A stretch of 64,000 bases of DNA, taken from positions 186,001 to 250,000 of the forward strand of contig JAYFRF010000005.1 of assembly GCA_034926225.1 (NCBI GenBank), in the 5' to 3' direction. The stretch's first letter is position 1; the number at the start of each line of letters is the position of its first letter. Both the position numbers and the translations under genes were made by a program. Positions 16,063 to 25,021 of the stretch are shown here, piece after piece. The notes beneath the pieces were generated by a model. The model saw only the letters and a program-made list of their open reading frames with translations, made no database searches and had not been told where the DNA came from. The stretch is from JAAZKA01 sp034926225. Its GTDB lineage: Bacteria; Bacillota; Clostridia; Oscillospirales; QAMX01.

Positions 16063-17304
16063 ATGAAGCATCGTACGCCTCGGCTCTTATCCCTTTTGCT
16101 GACCGCAGCTCTGATTTCAGGCCTCTTCGCCGCCTGTACGAATACTGTCACCCCCTCACAGACCTCTACGCAAACCTCCGCCACGACTACCACGACCGCG
16201 ACGGCTTCCTCTTCCTCCTCAACCCCCCATACAACACGCGTATTTCCCGCGTCCTCCGTACCCACGCCTGCCACGTCAAAACAGACCGGATCGTCAAGGC
16301 CCGCGGTGACTTCGCAGACATCCGGTACATCCTCTGCCACGTCTGAAACGACCACCACTTCGCCGACCGATTATAACGCGGTTTTTGCTGAGTACGGCAT
16401 CGAGCCTGCCGATGAGCTGATCCCTTGGGCATGCTATTTTGTGGATAACTTCCCGGTCGGGGAATGCGATGTCCGCTTCGTCAATCTGGCGGACGGCGAC
16501 AACCCTGAAATGCTCGTGACACACTTCCAATACGACGAAAACGGCCTCCTTATCGTCGATCTCTATCTATGTGTGATGGACAGCCGCGGCGTTATAGCAG
16601 CCACATGGTCCTACCGGCTCGAGGACAACAGCCGCGCACAATACTGCGCCGCATATCTCATTGACTTCGACGGCGATCCGGCGCTCTTAATGTACTACCG
16701 CCTGACACTCAAGGGTACCACCACGGAACGATATGACATCTACCGCTTCGATGAGGACGGTAACCGGATCATGGTCAGCGCAGAGGAATCCTCGTTCCCC
16801 GATTCGCAGGTCTCCGATACCGCGCTGTTTAAGGAAAACTATGCGCCGCGTCTGAAAAACGCTATTGTCGTCATCAACTTCCCCTCCCCGTGGCACGACG
16901 CCGTGTATTATGATGAAAGCCTGCCCGTGCATGCGTTTGCCAAGCAGAATACGCCCATCAATCAGCTCCGCCGTGAGGAGGATAACTTTATCGCCATAAC
17001 CTCCTACGCCATCGACGAGAAAACCTCCGCCGTTTCCATTAAGGGTTATACGCTGCGTTATGCCGGCGGAAAAGATACGTTTGGGCGCTTTGTTTACGAC
17101 GCTACGGCGATCATAGAGTTTACCTGCCCGGGCGATACCGGCATAACCTATAAAACCGAAACCGGAGAACAGGCCTCCGTACCGCTTTTAAGCTTCCTCC
17201 AAAACAATCTCTCCGCCTTTGGTACCGTCATCTACGACGGCGCACAGCCTGTTTACCGGTTCCGGACGCTTCACGGTGAAATCGTCAGTATAACAGAGCC
17301 GTAA
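16063..17304 (+). CDS. Lipoprotein of unknown function with Ser/Thr-rich linker
   Basis: 413 residues from the ATG at 16063, preceded by AAAGGA. A lipobox (GLFAAC, Cys25) marks a type II signal peptide. Residues 26-120 form a Thr/Ser/Pro linker, probably spanning the cell wall. The remainder (YGIEPADELIPWACYFVDNF onward) is a globular domain with D/N-rich loops (LADGDNPEMLV, DFDGDPALLMYY) like those of other Clostridial surface lipoproteins. No catalytic motif is recognised. It lies between two cell-wall proteins. Confidence 0.75.
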   Translation: MKHRTPRLLSLLLTAALISGLFAACTNTVTPSQTSTQTSATTTTTATASSSSSTPHTTRVFPASSVPTPATSKQTGSSRPAVTSQTSGTSSATSETTTTSPTDYNAVFAEYGIEPADELIPWACYFVDNFPVGECDVRFVNLADGDNPEMLVTHFQYDENGLLIVDLYLCVMDSRGVIAATWSYRLEDNSRAQYCAAYLIDFDGDPALLMYYRLTLKGTTTERYDIYRFDEDGNRIMVSAEESSFPDSQVSDTALFKENYAPRLKNAIVVINFPSPWHDAVYYDESLPVHAFAKQNTPINQLRREEDNFIAITSYAIDEKTSAVSIKGYTLRYAGGKDTFGRFVYDATAIIEFTCPGDTGITYKTETGEQASVPLLSFLQNNLSAFGTVIYDGAQPVYRFRTLHGEIVSITEP

Positions 17305-17313
17305 AGGCTGTCC

Positions 17314-17350
17314 ACAAAACGCCCGCGCTTGACAAAGGCGGGCGTTTTGT
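17314..17350 (+). terminator. Terminator-like hairpin overlapping the next promoter
   Basis: A perfect 13 bp inverted repeat (ACAAAACGCCCGC and GCGGGCGTTTTGT) with an 11-base loop, ten bases after the lipoprotein stop. The stem itself ends in GTTTTGT. The loop carries TTGACA, the -35 element of the lysozyme promoter. Confidence 0.75.
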
Positions 17351-17358
17351 CGTATACT
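17329..17358 (+). promoter_or_regulatory. SigA-type promoter for the GH25 gene
   Basis: TTGACA (17329-17334), 18 bp spacer, TATACT (17353-17358), 38 bp before the start codon; AAAGAGGA lies in between. The -35 element lies in the loop of the upstream terminator hairpin. Confidence 0.8.
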
Positions 17359-17395
17359 GACATATAAGAATGCAAAAGAAAGAGGATTTTATCCC

Positions 17396-18328
17396 ATGCC
17401 CACCGTTTCCTCCCCTCCAAGCGATCCCAATCGTACTGCCCGTCTGCGCGCACAGCGCCAGCGAGATCGGACGGTCATCCTCGCGGTTTCGAGCTTCGCC
17501 GTTTTATGCGTGGTTCTTGTCATCATCGTCGCTGTTTCCTTAGGCAGTCGGCGTGACCGTACAGTCACCGCGGCCACGGACACCGCGGACGCCGACACCG
17601 TAATGTATATGGGGTACGCCGTCCCTATTTATCCGGAGCTCCCCATCAACGAGCTTGACTCTGAAGCCTTTTCTACGAAGAATGACCTACTTACCTACGA
17701 CGACGGCAGTATCATTTCACAAAACGGCATCGACGTATCGGAGCATCAGGGAGAAATTGACTGGGAAAAGGTTTCCGAGGCTGGCATCACCTTCGCCTTC
17801 CTGCGCATCGGTTATCGCGGGTATACGGAAGGTATGCTCTATCCGGATGCGCGCTTCGAGGAAAACTATGCCGCTGCCAAAGCCTGCGGACTGTCCGTCG
17901 GCGTCTACTTCTACTCGCAGGCGGTCACCTCCTCCGAAGCGAAGCACGAAGCCGAATATGTCCTCGAGCTGCTCGACGGCCGCACGCTTGATCTGCCGGT
18001 CGTCGTCGACTGGGAGTATGCCGACGCGGATTCGGCGCGAACCGATGAGATCAGCGGGATGCTTTTAACTTCCATTTCCGACACCTTCTGCTCTCTGATC
18101 GAAAATTCCTCCTATTCCGCAGCCATTTATTTTAACAAGGATACCGGTTATATCCAATACGATCTCGGCAGTCTTTCGGATTATGCCTTCTGGATCGCGG
18201 ATTACAACAGCACCCCCGTATTTTATTACGCACACGAATACTGGCAGTACTCCGACAACGGCACTGTCGATGGTATCACAGAGCCTGTCGATTTAAATCT
18301 CCGCTTTGTTGAAAAAGTAATCTCATAA
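17396..18328 (+). CDS. Membrane-anchored GH25 lysozyme (N-acetylmuramidase)
   Basis: 310 residues. An N-terminal cytoplasmic basic stretch and one membrane span (about 26-50) make it a type II anchored protein. The catalytic domain begins near residue 111 with GIDVSEHQGEIDW (Asp113) and continues with FAFLRIGYRGYTEG, the catalytic strand VVDWEY (near residue 206) and the end motif YWQYSDNGTVDGI. These are the hallmarks of GH25 muramidases that cleave peptidoglycan. Likely used in wall turnover rather than phage lysis, since no holin or phage gene is nearby. Confidence 0.93.
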   Translation: MPTVSSPPSDPNRTARLRAQRQRDRTVILAVSSFAVLCVVLVIIVAVSLGSRRDRTVTAATDTADADTVMYMGYAVPIYPELPINELDSEAFSTKNDLLTYDDGSIISQNGIDVSEHQGEIDWEKVSEAGITFAFLRIGYRGYTEGMLYPDARFEENYAAAKACGLSVGVYFYSQAVTSSEAKHEAEYVLELLDGRTLDLPVVVDWEYADADSARTDEISGMLLTSISDTFCSLIENSSYSAAIYFNKDTGYIQYDLGSLSDYAFWIADYNSTPVFYYAHEYWQYSDNGTVDGITEPVDLNLRFVEKVIS

Positions 18329-18336
18329 GACAAAAA

Positions 18337-18368
18337 AACCCTCCGATTCGAACTCGAATCGGAGGGTT
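18337..18368. terminator. Bidirectional terminator between lysozyme and decarboxylase genes
   Basis: A 15 bp perfect stem (AACCCTCCGATTCGA and TCGAATCGGAGGGTT) with a two-base nominal loop, flanked by A runs on the left and T-rich sequence on the right. It lies between the convergent GH25 and beta-subunit genes and can stop both. Confidence 0.9.
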
Positions 18369-18387
18369 ATTTTGATACAAATAAGTT

Positions 18388-19557
18388 TTAGCCGAAGATA
18401 CGCAGCAGGAAGCCGGCCGCAATTGCGGAACCGATAACGCCGGCAACGTTCGGGCCCATCGCATGCATGAGGAGGAAATTCGCCGGATTGGCCTTTTGCC
18501 CTTCGATCTGCGAAACACGCGCCGCCATGGGAACCGCGGAAACACCCGCGGAGCCGATCAGCGGATTAACCTTACCCTTTGTAAGGGCACACATCAGCTT
18601 GCCGAACAGCAAACCGCCAACAGTCGAGAAGCAGAACGCGGCAAGACCGAGTCCGATGATCATCAGGGTCTTAATCTGGAGGAAATTCTGGCCGTATGCC
18701 GTCGCGCCGACGGAGAGGCCGAGCAGAATCGTGATGATATTGCACAGCGCGTTCTGGGCGGTATCCGACAGACGGTCGACAACACCGGATTCACGGAACA
18801 GGTTGCCGAGCATCAGCATGCCAAGCAGCGGCGCGGTATCCGGCAGGAACAGAACAGAAAGAACGGTAACCATGATGGGGAAGATGATTTTCTCGGGCTT
18901 TGAAACCTTGCGGAGCTGCACCATTTTGATCTCACGCTCATGCTTCGTGGTAAGAAGCCGCATGATCGGAGGCTGGATGATCGGGATCAGCGCCATATAG
19001 GAATACGCGGCGACCGCGATCGCAGGAAGAAGATGAGGTGCAAGCTTCGTAGTCAGATAAATCGCGGTCGGACCGTCGGCGCCGCCGATGATACCGATGG
19101 ACGCGGCTTCCTGCGGCGTAAAGCCGAGGAGGTTTGCGCCGATGAAGCAGACGTATACGCCAAGCTGCGCCGCAGCGCCGAGAAGCATGCTCGAGGGGTT
19201 GGCAATTAAGGGTCCGAAGTCGGTCATCGCGCCGACAGCGAGGAACATCAGCGTCGGATAGACGCCAAGCTTGACGCCGATATAGAAGATATCCATCAGA
19301 CCGCCGTCATGAAGAACCGCGGCGAAATCCACATTCGTTGCGTTGCTCCAAAGCTCCGGATGGTAGATGCCGGAAATCGGCAGGTTCGTCATCATCATAC
19401 CGAAGGCAATTGGTAAAAGCAGAAGCGGCTCGTATTTTTTAACCACCGCTAGATATATCAGGACAAAGGAAACAAGAAGCATAACGCCCTGCTGCCATGA
19501 CATCTGTGCAAATCCGGAGTCTGTGAGAAGACGTCCGATGGTTCCTAAGACACCCAT
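18388..19557 (-). CDS. oadB: Na+-translocating decarboxylase, beta subunit
   Basis: 389 residues with about nine membrane spans, the Na+ channel of the decarboxylase pump. Motifs include LLLPIAFGMMMTNLP, GGLMDIFYIGVKLGVYP, the Asp-bearing GIIGGADGPTAIYLT (the buried aspartate that binds Na+), and the C-terminal GSAGVSAVPMAARVSQIEGQ then MHAMGPNVAGVIGSAIAAG. Family members pair with oxaloacetate, methylmalonyl-CoA or glutaconyl-CoA carboxyltransferases; the alpha subunit in this cluster is of the oxaloacetate/pyruvate type. Last gene of a four-gene unit. Confidence 0.95.
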   Translation of the reverse strand: MGVLGTIGRLLTDSGFAQMSWQQGVMLLVSFVLIYLAVVKKYEPLLLLPIAFGMMMTNLPISGIYHPELWSNATNVDFAAVLHDGGLMDIFYIGVKLGVYPTLMFLAVGAMTDFGPLIANPSSMLLGAAAQLGVYVCFIGANLLGFTPQEAASIGIIGGADGPTAIYLTTKLAPHLLPAIAVAAYSYMALIPIIQPPIMRLLTTKHEREIKMVQLRKVSKPEKIIFPIMVTVLSVLFLPDTAPLLGMLMLGNLFRESGVVDRLSDTAQNALCNIITILLGLSVGATAYGQNFLQIKTLMIIGLGLAAFCFSTVGGLLFGKLMCALTKGKVNPLIGSAGVSAVPMAARVSQIEGQKANPANFLLMHAMGPNVAGVIGSAIAAGFLLRIFG

Positions 19558-19575
19558 GTAAATCTCCTCCTTCGC

Positions 19576-19974
19576 TTACAGAAGCGTCAGGAGCAGATCA
19601 TCCGTATTGACAGACGCGCCCTTGGTTGTGACGATAGAGCCAATCGAACCGTCACGCGGGGCGACAATTTCGTTCTCCATCTTCATGGCTTCGAGGATAA
19701 CCAGAATCTGGCCTTTCTTAACCGCCTCGCCGGCAGAAACGCTTATCTTAAGGATTGTGCCCGGCATCGGCGCGGCAATCGGATCACCCGCACCGGCAGC
19801 CACAGGAGCGGCGGCAGGAGCAGGCGCGGCAGCGGGGGCAGGCGCGGCCACAGGGGCGGCAACGGGAGCGGCGACGGGAGCCACAGGCGTATCAGTGATG
19901 TTCACGATCTGCGCTTCGCCCTGCTCAACCTCGATCTCATAATCTTTCCCGTTCAGGCTTACACGATATTTCAT
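19576..19974 (-). CDS. Biotin carrier subunit of the Na+ decarboxylase
   Basis: 132 residues. Residues 30-62 are an Ala/Pro linker, a flexible arm; residues 63-132 are a biotinyl domain with EAMKMENEIVAP, in which Lys98 is the biotin site, and PMPGTILKI before it. It carries CO2 from the alpha subunit to the beta subunit. AGGAGG lies before the start. Here it is a separate protein rather than a C-terminal domain of the alpha subunit. Confidence 0.94.
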   Translation of the reverse strand: MKYRVSLNGKDYEIEVEQGEAQIVNITDTPVAPVAAPVAAPVAAPAPAAAPAPAAAPVAAGAGDPIAAPMPGTILKISVSAGEAVKKGQILVILEAMKMENEIVAPRDGSIGSIVTTKGASVNTDDLLLTLL

Positions 19975-19991
19975 TGGTTAATCCTCCTATT

Positions 19992-20345
19992 TTACGGATT
20001 CAAGCATTTGATGCTCTTAAAGCGAAGCTCGTTGAGCGGAATCTTCGTCTGATCGGCAACTATCGCCATCAGCAGCGCTGCGCTCTGATCATCGACATCC
20101 CGCAGTTTGAGTTCGCCGGTAGTTGCCATGACCGCCGGCTTAGCCGCGGGAGCGGGAGCCGCGACAGGCTTCACAGCGGCGGCGGGAGCGGGCGCTCCCT
20201 GCTCTTTTTGAGCGGTGAAATGCGACACGGCTTTAGAAACCAATGTAATCAGAAAGGCAAGGACTGCAAGCGATACCAAAACCACAAGCAGGCCGACTAA
20301 CGAATACAAAAAGATTTCGCCGGTCGATAAACTTTCGATTTTCAT
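19992..20345 (-). CDS. oadG: Na+ decarboxylase gamma (OadG-like) subunit
   Basis: 117 residues with one N-terminal membrane span (LVGLLVVLVSLAVLAFLITL) then an Ala/Pro linker and a short soluble tail (ATTGELKLRDVDDQSAALLM). This is the layout of the gamma subunit that holds the alpha and beta subunits together. The gene lies between alpha and the biotin carrier. The sequence is weakly conserved in general, so the call rests on topology and position. Confidence 0.85.
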   Translation of the reverse strand: MKIESLSTGEIFLYSLVGLLVVLVSLAVLAFLITLVSKAVSHFTAQKEQGAPAPAAAVKPVAAPAPAAKPAVMATTGELKLRDVDDQSAALLMAIVADQTKIPLNELRFKSIKCLNP

Positions 20346-20362
20346 GAAGTAGGCTCCTTCCC

Positions 20363-21742
20363 TTAGTCGATACGGCGAACCGTGAACTTCACGTGACGGT
20401 TTTCCTTTTCCTCGCGCGCTTCAAAGAATTTCTCGGCAACCTGCGGAAACGCGATGTATGAAAGGACATCTTCGTCGGAACGCACCTTATCGCCGAGCTC
20501 CTTCTTCGTTTTGGCAAACAATGGCTCGAGCGTATCGGCAAAGCGGCCGGTAATGGGCTTTTCGTCGCCGAGAACCTTCTTGATGAGATCGGGGTCGACT
20601 TCACCCGGCGCACGGCCATATTCGCCGCGGAGGTATGCCTTGACTTCCTTGGAAACATTCTTATAGCGCTCGCCGGCTAGAACGTTCGCAGTAGCCTGGA
20701 CACCAACCATCTGGCTCATGGGCGTGACGAGCGGCGGGTAACCGAGATCGGCGCGTACGCGGGGCGTTTCGGCCAGCACTTCGTCGAGGCGATCGAGAGC
20801 CTTCTGGGCTTTCAGCTGCGCAACGAGGTTCGAGAGCATGCCGCCCGGAATCTGATAGACGAGCGCTTCGGTTGTCGTCGTCATAACAACGGGATCGAGC
20901 AGATTCGACTTCAGATACTCGGCCTGAATCGGCTTGAAGAAGTCGTTGATTTCCTTGGTGATCTTCTGGTTGACGCCGGTCTTGTAGCCAAACTGCTCAA
21001 GCGCATAGACAAGGCTCTCTGTCGGGGGCTGGGAGGTGCCGTTGGAAAAGCAGGAAATCGCGGTATCGATCGTATCGGCACCGGCTTCGACAGCTTTTAA
21101 AAGCGTCATCGGGCCGAGGCCGGTCGTGGAATGAGTATGCACGACGATGGGGAGCTTGACGGCGGCCTTGATCGCGGAAACGAGATCATAGGCTTCCTTT
21201 GGGCTCATGATGCCGGCCATATCCTTAATACAGATGGAATCGGCACCCATATTGGCGAGTTCCTTCGCGGTGGCGACGTTTTTTTCGAGGGTATGAATCG
21301 GGCTGATCGTATAGCAGATCGTACCGGAGGCGTGCAGGCCGCTCTTCTTGGTCTGATCCATCGCAACTTCGATGTTACGCATATCGTTCAGCGCGTCAAA
21401 AATGCGGATAATATCCATACCGCAGTCGGCGGAGTGCTTGATAAACTCACGTACGACGTCGTCGGGATAGTGCTTGTAGCCGAGGAGATTCTGGCCGCGC
21501 AGAAGCATTTGCAGCTTCGTCTTCTTGCAGGCCTTGCGGATATTCCGAAGGCGCTCCCAAGGATCCTCATTGAGGTAACGCAGGCAGGAGTCAAAGGTCG
21601 CGCCGCCCCAGCATTCCAGGGAATAATAACCGGCGTTGTCCATGACGCCCAAAATTTCCTTAAACTTGTCATACGGCAGGCGTGTGGCAATCAGGGACTG
21701 GTTTGCGTCGCGAAGGACGGTCTCTGTGATGTTGACTTTCAT
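20363..21742 (-). CDS. oadA: Oxaloacetate decarboxylase alpha subunit (carboxyltransferase)
   Basis: 459 residues from the ATG at 21742, preferred over one at 21760 because GGAGG then sits 11 bases upstream rather than inside the gene. HMGL-type TIM barrel: ETVLRDANQSLIATRLPYD (metal Asp), LECWGGATFDSCLRYLNEDP, MLLRGQNLLGY, DAL-NDMRN, SICIKDMAGIMSP (biotin-accepting Lys region) and IVVHTHSTTGLG (metal His pair). It ends after the PYC-type conserved domain without a biotin domain. It removes CO2 from oxaloacetate to give pyruvate; use as a pyruvate carboxylase B subunit cannot be excluded. Confidence 0.93.
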   Translation of the reverse strand: MKVNITETVLRDANQSLIATRLPYDKFKEILGVMDNAGYYSLECWGGATFDSCLRYLNEDPWERLRNIRKACKKTKLQMLLRGQNLLGYKHYPDDVVREFIKHSADCGMDIIRIFDALNDMRNIEVAMDQTKKSGLHASGTICYTISPIHTLEKNVATAKELANMGADSICIKDMAGIMSPKEAYDLVSAIKAAVKLPIVVHTHSTTGLGPMTLLKAVEAGADTIDTAISCFSNGTSQPPTESLVYALEQFGYKTGVNQKITKEINDFFKPIQAEYLKSNLLDPVVMTTTTEALVYQIPGGMLSNLVAQLKAQKALDRLDEVLAETPRVRADLGYPPLVTPMSQMVGVQATANVLAGERYKNVSKEVKAYLRGEYGRAPGEVDPDLIKKVLGDEKPITGRFADTLEPLFAKTKKELGDKVRSDEDVLSYIAFPQVAEKFFEAREEKENRHVKFTVRRID

Positions 21743-21931
21743 CCGTGTATTTTCCTCCATCAATTAAAATAAACATAAACAGGGGACTGCACAAGCTTCC
21801 TTATGCATTCTTTGTTATTCTACTACATGGAAGCGCAAATTACTATAGGTACAAATCTATAATTTTCTACCTTTTCACTCGCGAAAATAGTCGTTTCGCC
21901 GAGTTTAACGCACGCTTCCGCCGCCGCTCAT

Positions 21932-22276
21932 TCACACGGTCACGTCGCGGCATGCGATTACATCCGTACCTGTGCCGCAGACATCCCGCAGCACCACGTC
22001 GCCGCGGTGAACGGGCGCTTTGACGGTCACCGTGTCCAGTACGCGCATGGCGTCAAACAGCCGCTCCTTGGGGATATCCGTCCGCGTTTTCACCGGCAAA
22101 CGGCGCAGGGCGGCGCTTTCCAGCCGTACGGTGGTCGTCAAAACACGCGTCGGATGCGTCGCTTCCTTCCGCGCGTAGACTTCGCCCCTTTTGCAGGTGT
22201 TACCGCTCACCTTCCCGTCGTCGCCGACGGTGATATGACACCCGCTCGGGCATACGATACAGATTAACTCTTTCAT
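21932..22276 (-). CDS. DUF1667 protein
   Basis: 114 residues from the ATG at 22276, which has AGGTG upstream; a GTG nine bases earlier is less likely. An N-terminal Cys motif (ICIVCPSGCHI, later GNTCKRGEVYA) looks like a metal or Fe-S site. The C-terminal half (TRTDIPKERLFDAMRVLDTV, then GTGTDVIACRDV) is typical of DUF1667. This family nearly always follows a GlpA-like dehydrogenase and an FAD oxidoreductase, as here, and is thought to be part of the same electron-transfer unit. Confidence 0.88.
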   Translation of the reverse strand: MKELICIVCPSGCHITVGDDGKVSGNTCKRGEVYARKEATHPTRVLTTTVRLESAALRRLPVKTRTDIPKERLFDAMRVLDTVTVKAPVHRGDVVLRDVCGTGTDVIACRDVTV

Positions 22277-22286
22277 TCCGCGCACC

Positions 22287-23519
22287 TCATGCTCTTTCCA
22301 TCGTAACAGTCAACTTTTCCGCGTTTTGAACCGCCGTACGGGAAACGGTCAGCTTTTCCATCTCGCCCGGCGTCATATGCAGCCGTTTTTTTCGCAATAT
22401 CTCCCGTTCTCCGTCCCGCACCACGAGGTCTCCTTTCGCGCAAGGCGTCCGTACTCGGAAAAACAGCGTCACCTCGCCCGGGTCGCCGGTTTTGCGGATC
22501 CTCTGCGGTACGACATAGCCCACGCCGTTACCTGGGTTCACCTCCACCGCTTCGCAGGGCTGCTCGCCCGCATACTTCGCCGCCGCGTGTCCGGCGCGCT
22601 CGCCCTCGTCGCTGACGAAGTCCACGAGGTCATGCACCTGCACGACATTGCCACACGCAAAGACGCCGGGACAGGACGTCTCCATATCGTCGTACACCAC
22701 CGGCCCGTTCGTATGCGGATCGATGGCGATTCCCGCGCCGCGGGAAAGCTCGTTTTCCGGGATTAAGCCGACGGATAAGAGCAAGGTATCACAGTCGATC
22801 CGGAAATCGGTACCGGGGATAGGCTTCCGATCGGGGCCGACTTCGGCGACAATCACGGCCTCCAGCCGCGTTTTGCCGATAATCCGTACGATCGTATGTG
22901 ATAAGTATAGCGGAATGTCGTAATCCTTCAGGCACTGTACGATATTTCGGTTCAAACCGGACGAGTACGGCATCAGCTCGACGCAGGCAAGCACCTTCGC
23001 GCCCTCGAGCGTCATACGCCGCGCCATAATCAGACCGATGTCGCCGGAACCGAGGATGACCGCGCGCTTTCCGACCTGATAGCCCTCGATATTCATATAC
23101 CGCTGCGCCGCACCCGCCGTAAAGACGCCCGACGGGCGATCTCCCGGCACACCGATCGCGCCGCGTGTCCGTTCCCGACAGCCCATCGCGAGAATTACCG
23201 CGCCGGACTCTACCGTAAAAAGCCCGTCCGCCGGGTTCACCGCCGTGACGGTACGTCCGTCGAGCGACAGCACCATCGTGTCGTATTTGCAGTCGATACC
23301 CTCCAGTTGATCGATAAAGCGTCCGGCATACTCGGGGCCCGTCAGTTCCTCTCCGAAACGATGCAGTCCGAAGCCGTTATGGATGCACTGGTTTAAAATA
23401 CCCCCCGGCTCCTGCGCCCGCTCAAGGATCAGCACACGCGACGCACCCGCGTCCCTCGCCGCAATCGCCGCGGCAAGCCCCGCGGGACCTGCGCCGATAA
23501 TCGTCACATCCGCTTTCAT
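22287..23519 (-). CDS. FAD/NAD(P)-dependent oxidoreductase (glycerol-3-phosphate dehydrogenase partner)
   Basis: 410 residues from the ATG at 23519, which overlaps the preceding stop (ATGA). An N-terminal FAD-binding fold (VTIIGAGPAGLAAAIAARDAG), a redox-active region (GGILNQCIHNGFG, one Cys rather than a CxxC pair), ATG-like AMGCRERTRGA, a second Rossmann fold (RAVILGSGDIGLIMARRMTL) and the C-terminal FAD motif GVFACGNVVQVHDLVD. Likely passes electrons from the GlpA-like subunit to NAD+ or another acceptor, together with the DUF1667 protein. Confidence 0.88.
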   Translation of the reverse strand: MKADVTIIGAGPAGLAAAIAARDAGASRVLILERAQEPGGILNQCIHNGFGLHRFGEELTGPEYAGRFIDQLEGIDCKYDTMVLSLDGRTVTAVNPADGLFTVESGAVILAMGCRERTRGAIGVPGDRPSGVFTAGAAQRYMNIEGYQVGKRAVILGSGDIGLIMARRMTLEGAKVLACVELMPYSSGLNRNIVQCLKDYDIPLYLSHTIVRIIGKTRLEAVIVAEVGPDRKPIPGTDFRIDCDTLLLSVGLIPENELSRGAGIAIDPHTNGPVVYDDMETSCPGVFACGNVVQVHDLVDFVSDEGERAGHAAAKYAGEQPCEAVEVNPGNGVGYVVPQRIRKTGDPGEVTLFFRVRTPCAKGDLVVRDGEREILRKKRLHMTPGEMEKLTVSRTAVQNAEKLTVTMERA

Positions 23520-24955
23520 GCCTGCTCCCCCTTCGTCTCCCCGGTCAGAATATAACTGCCCTTCCTGTCCTTTTCGATGGCTTCCATCGGCAGCTTCCAC
23601 TCCCGCGCGAGAATTTCATGCACGCGAGGCCCGCAGAAGCCTCCCTGACACCGGCCCATGCCGGTGCCGCAGCGGCGTTTGACGCCGTCGATCGTCTTCG
23701 GCGGCAGCGGCGCGCGCAGCGCGTCCAGAATTTCGCCCTCTGTGATCGTCTCACAACGGCAGATCACGCGTCCGTAGGCGGGATCCTTCTTTATCAGCGC
23801 CTTCTGCTCCGCCCGCGAAAGCCGACGGAATTCGACATGCTCTCGTCCGTCGATGAAGTCCGTCTTTTCCTCCAGCTTCAGCCCCGCCATCCGCAGGCAG
23901 CCGACCGCTTCCTCCGCGATTGCGGGCGACGACGTCAGCCCCGGAGACTGGATGCCCGCGAGGTTAATAAAGCGCGGATCCACCGGCGACGATGCGATGA
24001 TGAAATCCTTCGTACCTCTAGCGCGCAGCCCAGCGAAGTTGCGGATGCTGTCCCGGTAGTTGATGGTATCCACGCTCAGTACCGCCGTTTTCCGGATAAA
24101 TTCCAGGCTTTCGGACGACGTGGACACATCCTCACGATCCGTCTGCGGCATCGCGTCGGGTCCGATAATCAGGTTCCCGTGCACCGTCGGCGAAACAAGG
24201 ACGCCTTTGCCTTTTTCTGTCGGGCACTGGAAGATCACATGCGATACAAGCTTGCCCTGCGACTTATCCAGTAAGTAGTACGCGCCCTTATCCGGCGCCA
24301 TCGTAAAGCCCGCGCCGCCGATCATCGCGTGAATCACATCGGCATACTCGCCGGCAGCGTTGACAATCGTACGGGTTTCATAAAGCTCACCGCCCGCCGT
24401 CACAGTAAAGCCGTGCTCATCCCGCTCTATCGCGGTCACAGGCGCGTCCGTTCTTACTTCCGTGCCGTTGCGAACAGCAACCTGCGCCATCGCAAGGGCA
24501 AGCCCCCACGGATCGACGATGCCCGCTGTCGGCGCATACAGAGCCGAGGTCACATTTTCCGACAGGTTCGGTTCAAGAGCGCGCGCCCCGGCCGCGTCCA
24601 GCAGCGCCATATTCGGCACCCCGTTTTGTACCCCCCGGTCGTACAGCTTTTCAAGTGTGCTTCGATCCGCATCGGAAAAGCCCAGTACGAGCGAGCCGAT
24701 TTTCTCGAAACGCACATCGAGCCTGCGGCAAAGCTCCTCCATCATCGCGTTCCCGCGCAGATTCGTCCGCGCCATCACACTGCCCGGCTCCGGATCATAT
24801 CCCGCATGCACAATCGCGGAATTGGCTCTGGTTGTCCCCATAGCTATGTCGTTTTGCGCTTCCAGAAGCAGCGTGCGTATCCGAAAACGCGCAAGCGTAT
24901 ACGCGACGGCACAGCCTACAACGCCGCCGCCGATGATGATACAATCGTATCGCAT
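23516..24955 (-). CDS. GlpA-like FAD-dependent glycerol-3-phosphate dehydrogenase with BFD-type [2Fe-2S] domain
   Basis: 479 residues; the ATG at 24955 has AGGTG six bases upstream. Residues 1-370 are a DAO-type FAD oxidoreductase (CIIIGGGVVGCAVAYTLARF, then TTRANSAIVHAGYDPEPG, and the closing GIQSPGLTSSPAIAEE). Residues 395-460 hold a BFD-like cluster with RVICRCETITEGEI and CGTGMGRCQGGFCGP supplying four or more Cys. It oxidises glycerol-3-phosphate, or a related hydroxy acid, to the keto compound. First gene of a three-gene unit; glpK and glpF are not present nearby. No convincing promoter was found before it. Confidence 0.87.
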   Translation of the reverse strand: MRYDCIIIGGGVVGCAVAYTLARFRIRTLLLEAQNDIAMGTTRANSAIVHAGYDPEPGSVMARTNLRGNAMMEELCRRLDVRFEKIGSLVLGFSDADRSTLEKLYDRGVQNGVPNMALLDAAGARALEPNLSENVTSALYAPTAGIVDPWGLALAMAQVAVRNGTEVRTDAPVTAIERDEHGFTVTAGGELYETRTIVNAAGEYADVIHAMIGGAGFTMAPDKGAYYLLDKSQGKLVSHVIFQCPTEKGKGVLVSPTVHGNLIIGPDAMPQTDREDVSTSSESLEFIRKTAVLSVDTINYRDSIRNFAGLRARGTKDFIIASSPVDPRFINLAGIQSPGLTSSPAIAEEAVGCLRMAGLKLEEKTDFIDGREHVEFRRLSRAEQKALIKKDPAYGRVICRCETITEGEILDALRAPLPPKTIDGVKRRCGTGMGRCQGGFCGPRVHEILAREWKLPMEAIEKDRKGSYILTGETKGEQA

Positions 24956-25021
24956 TTTTTGCACCTGATTCTCCCACTGTATATTTGCGCCGTGAAACTG
25001 TTGCGGCTAAAAACATGCTTT

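Noticed and set aside
16063..18328. Prophage lysis cassette around the GH25 lysozyme
   Set aside because: The lysozyme is membrane-anchored with its own promoter and no holin, tail or integrase genes are near.
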